Below the pieces are notes generated by a model. That model had not been told where the DNA came from. It saw nothing but the letters and a program-made list of their open reading frames with translations, and ran no database searches. The position numbers were made by a program, and so were the translations under genes. 64,000 bases of DNA from Pseudoxanthomonas mexicana. Its GTDB lineage: Bacteria; Pseudomonadota; Gammaproteobacteria; Xanthomonadales; Xanthomonadaceae. Shown here piece by piece: positions 58,951 to 64,000 of this stretch. The stretch covers positions 53,898-117,897 of the forward strand of contig NZ_LSIF01000028.1 in the NCBI RefSeq assembly GCF_001556105.1, read 5' to 3'. How positions within the stretch are numbered: position 1 is the first letter of the stretch; every line of letters starts with the position of its first letter.

Positions 58951-58974
58951 TCGCGACTGACGTCGCTCCCACGA
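58951..58974 (-). repeat. REP-like palindromic repeat, copy 2 (inverted)
   Basis: The minus strand reads TCGTGGGAGCGACGTCAGTC and then GCGA, differing from copy 1 at two positions. The two copies in head-to-head orientation form a BIME-like pair in the kinase-regulator gap. Confidence 0.8.
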
Positions 58975-59037
58975 CAGCCCCCGGGAGCGCTCACGATTTG
59001 CTAGCGTGTCACCCGACCTGTCCACCGTGATGTACCG

Positions 59038-59640
59038 ATGATCCGCGTGCTGATTGCTGAAGACCAGGCCATGGTGCGTGGTGCGTTGACCGCCTTGCTG
59101 GGCATGGAGACCGATATCGAGGTGGCCGGCAGTGCGCCCGATGGCGAAGCCGCCTGGCGCGAGCTGCAGCGGTTGAAGCCCGACCTGCTGGTCACCGATA
59201 TCGAGATGCCGGGCCTGAGTGGGCTGGAACTCGCCCAGCGCATCCAGCGGCACGCGCTGCCGTGCAAGGTCGTCATCGTCACCACGTTCGCGCGCGGCGG
59301 TTTCCTGCGGCGCGCGCTCGATGCCGGCGTGTCCGGCTACCTGTTGAAGGATGCGCCGGCCGAGGACCTGGCCGAGGCGTTGCGCAAGGTGCACCGCGGC
59401 GGTCGCGCCATCGATCCGCAGCTCGCGCTGGAAGCCTGGTCCGATGCCGATCCGCTCAACGACCGTGAGCGCCAGGTGTTGCGGCTGGCGGGCGAGGGCC
59501 AGTCGGCAGGCGACATCGCCAAGCAGCTGAACCTCTCGCAGGGCACCGTGCGCAACTACCTGTCCGAAGCGATCGGCAAGCTCGGCGTCGCCAACCGCAT
59601 CGAGGCCTACCGGCTGGCGCGCCAGCGCGGGTGGCTGTAA
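59038..59640 (+). CDS. DesR-like response regulator (NarL/FixJ family)
   Basis: A 200-residue regulator: a receiver (Asp pair in IAEDQ, phosphoacceptor in LLVTDIEMPG, Lys in LLKDAPAE) and a LuxR-type helix-turn-helix (LNDRERQVLRLAGEGQSAGDIAKQLNLSQGTVRNYL). It pairs with the kinase upstream. Likely targets are the ABC operons next to it; the shared palindrome at 55808 is the best-looking candidate site. The REP pair between kinase and regulator may lower the regulator's expression relative to the kinase or stabilise the upstream mRNA. Confidence 0.93.
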   Translation: MIRVLIAEDQAMVRGALTALLGMETDIEVAGSAPDGEAAWRELQRLKPDLLVTDIEMPGLSGLELAQRIQRHALPCKVVIVTTFARGGFLRRALDAGVSGYLLKDAPAEDLAEALRKVHRGGRAIDPQLALEAWSDADPLNDRERQVLRLAGEGQSAGDIAKQLNLSQGTVRNYLSEAIGKLGVANRIEAYRLARQRGWL

Positions 59641-59685
59641 CGCCGCCAGGATGTGTCGTGGTTGGCACTTCCGGTGTGCGCCGGG

Positions 59686-59714
59686 TTGTCTCCCGGGACA
59701 GCGCGACCTAGTCT
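59686..59714 (+). promoter_or_regulatory. Sigma-70-like promoter of the diguanylate cyclase gene
   Basis: TTGTCT (59686-59691), 17-bp spacer, TAGTCT (59709-59714), about 30 bp before the ATG. GGCACTTCCGG at 59664, just upstream of the -35, resembles one half of the palindrome at 34808 and 55808. Confidence 0.55.
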
Positions 59715-59744
59715 TCACTTCACCATTGCCGCGCCCCACACGGA

Positions 59745-61457
59745 ATGCCCCAGCGTCGCCGTCTCGCCAACCGCCTCGGCCTGCTCGCCGCCGCGCTGAT
59801 CTTCGTCGCGGTCGGCGTCGGCGTGGTGCTGGGCGCGCAGCGTTTCATCGTCGACGCCAACCGCGTCTCGCACACCAATGAAGTGATCGCGCTGGTGGGG
59901 GCCATCGAGGCGCACCTGCGCGATGGCGAATCCGCGCAGCGCGGCTACCTGCTCACCGCCGACGTCAACTACCTCGCCGACTACCAGCGCAGCCGCGACG
60001 AACTGCCCGGCATGATCGTCAACCTGCAACGGCTGGTGCGCGACAACCCCGAGCAGGCCCGCCTGGTGCTGGCGTGGAAGCTGGAGACCGAGCGCCGCCT
60101 CGGCCAGATGGACGCCACGCTGGGCAACTACGCCACCGGTGGCCTGGTGTCGGCGCAGCGTTCGATCGGCCAGGAAGTGCGGCGGACGTCGGCGAACCTG
60201 CGCATGCAGGCGCGCCAGCTGGTCGCCAACGAGAAGGTGCTGCTGGTGCAGCGCGCGGAGTCCAGCCGCACCAGCGCCAACCTGCTGCGCGCGCTGGCGA
60301 TCCTCGGCATTCCGATGGGCCTGGTCATCATCGCGGTGGTGTACGGCTGGCTGCTGGGGGAAATCCGCCATCGCGCACGTGCCGAAGCCGATGGCGACGA
60401 CGCACGCGGCGAGCTGATGAGCAACATCCGCGCGCTGGAACAGCACGGCGCCGATCTCAACGAACTCAGCCGCTACGGCGGCATGCTGCAAAGCTGCGTG
60501 CGCGCCGAGGAAGCCGTCGGCCTGGCCACGCAGTATTTCTCGCGCCTGCTGCCCTCGACCGGCGGCACGCTGTACCGGGTGCGCGCCTCGCAGGACTACG
60601 CCGAGGAGGTCGCGCACTGGGGCGAGCATGCGATCAACGGGCCGGCGATGTTCCCGCTGCCGGACTGTTGGGGGTTGCGCCGCGGCCAGCCGCACGTGCA
60701 TCGCGCGCACCACGAGCTGCTGCCGTGCAACCACGTGTCGACGCCGTCGCTCAGCGCGATGCCGTCTTACGCGTGCGTGCCGTTGATCGCGCAGGGCAGC
60801 CAGCTGGGCCTGCTGTACCTGTCCAGCCACGACGACAGCTTCCTCGCGCGCCTCGACCTGGTGAAGACCGCCGCCGAGCAGCTGTCGATGGCGCTGTCCA
60901 GCCTGGACCTGCAGGCGCGCCTGCGCGTGCAGTCGATCCGCGAGCCGCTGACGGGCCTGTTCAACCGCCGCTACCTGGAAGAGTCGCTGGCGCGCGAACT
61001 GGCGCGCTGCGAGCGCCGCGGCATGCCGCTCGGCCTGATGATGCTGGACCTTGACCACTTCAAGCGCTTCAACGACCTGCATGGGCATGCCGGCGGCGAT
61101 GCGCTGCTGGCCGAGTTCGGCCGGCTGCTGCAGGCGCTGTCGCGCGACGAGGACATCGCCTGCCGGTATGGTGGCGAGGAATTCACCCTGATCCTGCCCG
61201 AGGCCGATGCCATCACCGTGCAGGCGCGTGCGGAAGCCATCCGTGCCGGCGTCGAAGCGATGCGCGTGACCCATCTGGGGCAGGAGTTGCCGCCAGTGAC
61301 GGTGTCGATCGGCATGGCGATGTTCCCGCAGCATGGCGGCCTGGGCGAAAGCCTGATGCGCCATGCCGACGCCGCGCTCTATCGCGCCAAGCATGCCGGC
61401 CGCAACCGGGTGGAAGCGGCGACGCTGGACGTCGTCGCCGATCAGTCGGCGGCGTAG
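59745..61457 (+). CDS. Diguanylate cyclase with CHASE3-like and GAF domains
   Basis: A 570-residue membrane protein. Two membrane helices (about 10-30 and 182-205) bracket a periplasmic helical CHASE3-like domain (ESAQRGYLLTADVNYL), followed by a GAF domain (about 235-385) and a C-terminal GGDEF domain. The active site is GGEEF and the inhibitory I-site RDED lies five residues before it, so the enzyme should be active and product-inhibited. It makes c-di-GMP, which the degenerate GGDEF-EAL protein at 6440 could bind. The ATG at 59745 follows a convincing promoter. Confidence 0.92.
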   Translation: MPQRRRLANRLGLLAAALIFVAVGVGVVLGAQRFIVDANRVSHTNEVIALVGAIEAHLRDGESAQRGYLLTADVNYLADYQRSRDELPGMIVNLQRLVRDNPEQARLVLAWKLETERRLGQMDATLGNYATGGLVSAQRSIGQEVRRTSANLRMQARQLVANEKVLLVQRAESSRTSANLLRALAILGIPMGLVIIAVVYGWLLGEIRHRARAEADGDDARGELMSNIRALEQHGADLNELSRYGGMLQSCVRAEEAVGLATQYFSRLLPSTGGTLYRVRASQDYAEEVAHWGEHAINGPAMFPLPDCWGLRRGQPHVHRAHHELLPCNHVSTPSLSAMPSYACVPLIAQGSQLGLLYLSSHDDSFLARLDLVKTAAEQLSMALSSLDLQARLRVQSIREPLTGLFNRRYLEESLARELARCERRGMPLGLMMLDLDHFKRFNDLHGHAGGDALLAEFGRLLQALSRDEDIACRYGGEEFTLILPEADAITVQARAEAIRAGVEAMRVTHLGQELPPVTVSIGMAMFPQHGGLGESLMRHADAALYRAKHAGRNRVEAATLDVVADQSAA

Positions 61458-62815
61458 CGCGCCTTCAACATCGCGTAGGCGCTGCGCAGCGCCAGCGCTT
61501 CGCCACCGGCGGGGCGCCCGGCGCGGTCGCTGTCGTTCCATGCGTACACGTCGAGGTGCGCCCACTTCATGCCGTCCGGCACGAAGCGTTCGAGGTACAG
61601 CGCCGCGGTGACCGCACCGGCCATGCGCGAACCGGCGTTGGCAAGGTCGGCGATGCCGCTGGTGAGGTAGCGCAGGTACGGACGCCACAGCGGCATGCGC
61701 CACACCGGGTCGCGCATGCGCTCGCCGGCGGCGATCCAATCGTTGGCCACCGCGTCGTCGTTGGCGAACAGCGCCGGCAGATCCGGGCCGAGCGCGATGC
61801 GCGCGGCGCCGGTCAGCGTGGCGAAGTCGAGCAGCAGCTCGGGCGCCTGTTCGCCGGCATAGGTCAGCGCATCGCACAGGATGATGCGGCCTTCGGCATC
61901 GGTGTTGTCGATCTCGACGCTGACGCCCTTGCGGGTGGCGATCACTTCGCCGGGGCGGAAGGCATTCGGGCCGATGCTGTTTTCCACCGCCGGCACCAGC
62001 AGCGTCAGTCGCACCGGCAGCGCGCGCGCCATCACCAGCCGCGCCAGCGCGATCGCATGCGCGGCGCCGCCCATGTCCTTCTTCATGTTGCGCATGCCGT
62101 CGGCCGGCTTGATGTCCAGGCCGCCGGTATCGAAGCAGACGCCCTTGCCGACCACCGCCACGTGCGGATGCGAGGCGTCGCCCCAGCGCAGCGCGATCAG
62201 CCGCGGTGCGCGGTGCGACGCGCGGCCGACCGCGTGGATGGCGGGGAAGTTCTGCGCCAGCAACGCTTCACCGGCGATGACGTCCACGTCGGCGCCATGC
62301 GTGGCGGCGAGGTCGCGCACCGCGGCTTCCAGGTCATCCGGGCCCATGTGCTCGGTCGGCGTGTTGACCAGGTCGCGCACCTGCAGGCTGGCGTCGAGCA
62401 GGTCGAGCGCCTCGGCATCGGCCTGCGGCAGCACCAGTCGCGCCGGCTTGCGCGCGGGCTGCTTGTAGCGGTCGAACTTGTAGCTGCCCAGGCCCCAGCC
62501 CAGTTGCAGTGCGATGCGCGCGTCGTCCGCGAGATCGCCCGCGATCTCCCAGTCGCCGGCCGGCAGGCCGAACGGCGCGTGCGCGTAGGTATACGGATCG
62601 AGTGCGTCGCCGATGCCGATCACCGCACCCGCCAAGCCGTTCTCGCCCGGCAGCGGCAGCAGCGAACCGGGCGACGCGGTGAAGCCCTGCGCGTCGATCC
62701 AGGCATTGACCGCCGGCGACTGCGACATGCGCCACGTGGCCAGCCGCGTGCGATCCAGTACGTGCAGCGGGCGCGCGTTGGCGGAGGAATCGATGTAGGC
62801 GAGGGCAGCGCTCAT
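61442..62815 (-). CDS. Leucyl aminopeptidase family protein (M17)
   Basis: A 457-residue metallopeptidase that removes N-terminal residues in the cytoplasm. The C-terminal catalytic domain has the two-metal motifs VGKGVCFDTGGLDIKP, MKKDMGGAAHA and NTDAEGRIILCDAL; the N-terminal domain is shorter than in PepA, so the DNA-binding role of PepA is not expected. The ATG at 62815 overlaps the HAD gene stop by 4 bp. The 3' ends of this gene and the diguanylate cyclase gene overlap by 16 bp in opposite directions. Confidence 0.93.
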   Translation of the reverse strand: MSAALAYIDSSANARPLHVLDRTRLATWRMSQSPAVNAWIDAQGFTASPGSLLPLPGENGLAGAVIGIGDALDPYTYAHAPFGLPAGDWEIAGDLADDARIALQLGWGLGSYKFDRYKQPARKPARLVLPQADAEALDLLDASLQVRDLVNTPTEHMGPDDLEAAVRDLAATHGADVDVIAGEALLAQNFPAIHAVGRASHRAPRLIALRWGDASHPHVAVVGKGVCFDTGGLDIKPADGMRNMKKDMGGAAHAIALARLVMARALPVRLTLLVPAVENSIGPNAFRPGEVIATRKGVSVEIDNTDAEGRIILCDALTYAGEQAPELLLDFATLTGAARIALGPDLPALFANDDAVANDWIAAGERMRDPVWRMPLWRPYLRYLTSGIADLANAGSRMAGAVTAALYLERFVPDGMKWAHLDVYAWNDSDRAGRPAGGEALALRSAYAMLKARYAAD

Positions 62816-63552
62816 GCGGCGGCGTGTTCCGTGGCGAAGTCGGGATGGGCGTCCAGCCAGTCGGCCAGCGCGGTGAGGGTGGTGAACTCGAGGTCGGGAT
62901 GCAGCGCGGCGTGCGGCCAGGCCCGCGGGTGGCCGTCGTGGTCTTCCGGGCGGTTGATCCAGCAACCGCGAAGGCCGGCGCGCATCGCACCGACGACATC
63001 CATCTCGATGTGGTCGCCGACGTGCAGCACGTCGCCCGGCGCCACGCCGAGGAGGTCGCAGGCAGCGTGGAAGATGCTGGCCTCCGGCTTCGCCGCCCCA
63101 TGCTCGCGCGAATGGATCTGGTGCACGAACAGGTGGCCCAGGCCGATCCGCTGCAGGTCGGCATTGCCGTTGGTCACCGCGGCGACCGGCAACCGCGCGG
63201 CGATGCGCTCCAGCGCGGCCAGCGCATCCGGGTAGTACTCGACCTGGTTGCGGGCGGCGTAGAAGGTTTCGTACGCCGGTTCCAGCAGGGCCATGTCGGC
63301 ACCGCTTTCGCGCAGGGCGTGCTCCAGCGTCATCCGGCGCAGGCGGCTGAGGTCGTGGATGTACTGCGGATTGTCGGCGAACACCTGCTCGCGCACGGCG
63401 CGCATGCGCTCGGCGGGGAACATGGCGGCGGTCGCGGGGCTGTGCTCGCGCAGCCAGTCGTCGAGGACGCGCTCGATGCGTGCACCGATGGGGGCGAACG
63501 GCCAGAGGGTGTCGTCGAGGTCGAGGGTGATGGCGCGGACGGGGAAGCTCAT
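62812..63552 (-). CDS. HAD-IA family hydrolase (YigB-like)
   Basis: A 246-residue phosphatase. Motif I DLDDTLWPF, motif II VTNGN, motif III lysine in GAAKPEASIF and motif IV HVGDHIEMDVVGAMRAG are all present, with a helical cap after motif I. YigB-type enzymes dephosphorylate FMN and sugar phosphates; the exact substrate is not readable. Coupled to the aminopeptidase gene. The ATG at 63552 has TAAAAT seven bases upstream. Confidence 0.9.
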   Translation of the reverse strand: MSFPVRAITLDLDDTLWPFAPIGARIERVLDDWLREHSPATAAMFPAERMRAVREQVFADNPQYIHDLSRLRRMTLEHALRESGADMALLEPAYETFYAARNQVEYYPDALAALERIAARLPVAAVTNGNADLQRIGLGHLFVHQIHSREHGAAKPEASIFHAACDLLGVAPGDVLHVGDHIEMDVVGAMRAGLRGCWINRPEDHDGHPRAWPHAALHPDLEFTTLTALADWLDAHPDFATEHAAA

Positions 63553-63559
63553 CGGGGCG

Positions 63560-63565
63560 ATTTTA
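63560..63565 (-). promoter_or_regulatory. Candidate -10 box of a leaderless HAD transcript
   Basis: On the minus strand TAAAAT ends seven bases before the ATG at 63552, leaving no room for a leader or Shine-Dalgarno. Confidence 0.45.
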
Positions 63566-63650
63566 ACCCAGTGGGCGGGTTGTCCCTTCACCCTGTTCCG
63601 TCAGCAGGGGTGCGCTCCCAGCATGCTGGTATGGCGCCGCTGGCCGCGGA

Positions 63651-64000
63651 GGCCCTACTTTTCTTTGCCTGTGCAAAGAAAAGTAGGCAAAAGAAGCACC
63701 CCCCGTCGGTCCGCCCGCCGCTGCGCGGCGGGTTCGCAGTCCCGGCGGGCCGCCCTTCGGGTTTTACCCGCCGTGACTGCCGGACCTAAGGGGCCCCAGA
63801 AGCGACGCCTGAAAGGTCGAGGCGCGCCTTTGCTCTTGCTCCTGCCTTGGGCCCCCATGAGGCACGGCGAGTGGGCCGGGTACAACCCGAAGGGCGCCGC
63901 CATGGATGACGGCGTTTTCGTATGGCACATGGATGTGGCTTACGAAAATTCCCGGACCGCTCGCGGACCCTGCGCGCAGCGCAGGGCGTGCCGCCTGGGG
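63651..64000. repeat. Interspersed repeat of the Xanthomonadaceae type, truncated by the window edge
   Basis: It opens with a 15-bp near-perfect hairpin (63654-63668 / 63673-63687, loop CTGT) made of CTACTTTTCTTTG and its complement. GC-rich sequence with further inverted arms follows (for example CGCCGCTGCGCGGCGGG at 63716 and CGGGTTTTACCCG at 63758). Translated frames give the arginine/proline-rich peptides commonly annotated as small hypothetical proteins in this family (such as LLFFACAKKSRQKKHP), so I treat them as repeat-derived and not genes. No gene is supported from 63553 to 64000. Confidence 0.6.

Noticed and set aside
63655..63930. Small minus-strand frame in the terminal repeat
   Set aside because: Arg/Pro/Ala-rich translation of an interspersed repeat; such peptides are common false genes in this family.

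Overview
This window comes from the chromosome of a high-GC gammaproteobacterium of the Xanthomonadaceae (Lysobacteraceae), probably Pseudoxanthomonas or a close relative. The basis is the run aroQ-accB-accC / prmA-DUF3426-fis-purH-purD, the family-typical DUF6776 and bactofilin genes, the REP sequence at 58861, and the interspersed hairpin repeat at the right edge. The genus is an inference from gene order and style. I see no phage, insertion sequence, integron or CRISPR array. About 60 genes are supported, nearly all of them chromosomal housekeeping or sensory genes.

Layout. 1-3.1 kb: 5' part of putA and a divergent Lrp-type regulator, one tRNA-Met(CAT), rppH. 3.1-4 kb: iron storage pair bfd/bfr with a Fur-like box. 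3.9-9 kb: a hybrid histidine kinase paired with a receiver protein carrying degenerate GGDEF and EAL domains, then DUF4126. 9.1-13.4 kb: bactofilin between two paralogous DUF6776 genes, erpA, nudC, an AmpE-like gene. 13.4-17.4 kb: DUF2752 + CD225 pair, an MFS-acyltransferase fusion, an Old Yellow Enzyme. 17.4-27.1 kb: purine, methyltransferase, fis, accBC and aroQ genes with two unknown plus-strand genes between accC and prmA. 27.3-30.6 kb: tlpA-dsbD-cutA. 30.6-32.8 kb: groES-groEL behind a composite heat-shock control region. 33.5-34.8 kb: a DAHP synthase preceded by what looks like a complete aromatic amino-acid attenuator. 34.9-39.1 kb: DUF2141, carotenoid oxygenase, AsmA-like protein. 39.5-45.8 kb: lipA, prc, ada-like, two EamA transporters. 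45.8-50.8 kb: a periplasmic molybdenum hydroxylase with cytochrome c and the maturation genes xdhC/mocA. 50.9-59.6 kb: two divergent ABC export systems and a DesK/DesR-like two-component pair. 59.7-63.6 kb: diguanylate cyclase, M17 aminopeptidase, HAD phosphatase. 63.65-64 kb: interspersed repeat.

The strongest regulatory observation is at 33569-33705. A 27-residue leader reading frame with the consecutive codons Tyr-Trp-Phe-Trp-Tyr is followed by a 9-bp terminator hairpin placed 20 bases before the DAHP synthase start. This is the expected design for transcription attenuation sensing all three aromatic amino acids at the first step of the shikimate pathway. Second is groESL: a sigma-32 promoter, a terminator-like hairpin, and then a CIRCE operator lying over a sigma-70 promoter. 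Third is a 17-base motif containing a palindrome that is shared by the control regions at 34.8 kb and 55.8 kb; the second lies between two ABC export operons, one of which also encodes a sensor kinase and response regulator. Fourth is a recurring arrangement of a TANNNT box six or seven bases before a start codon (lipA, ada-like, DUF6776, DUF6445, HAD), which suggests leaderless transcripts.
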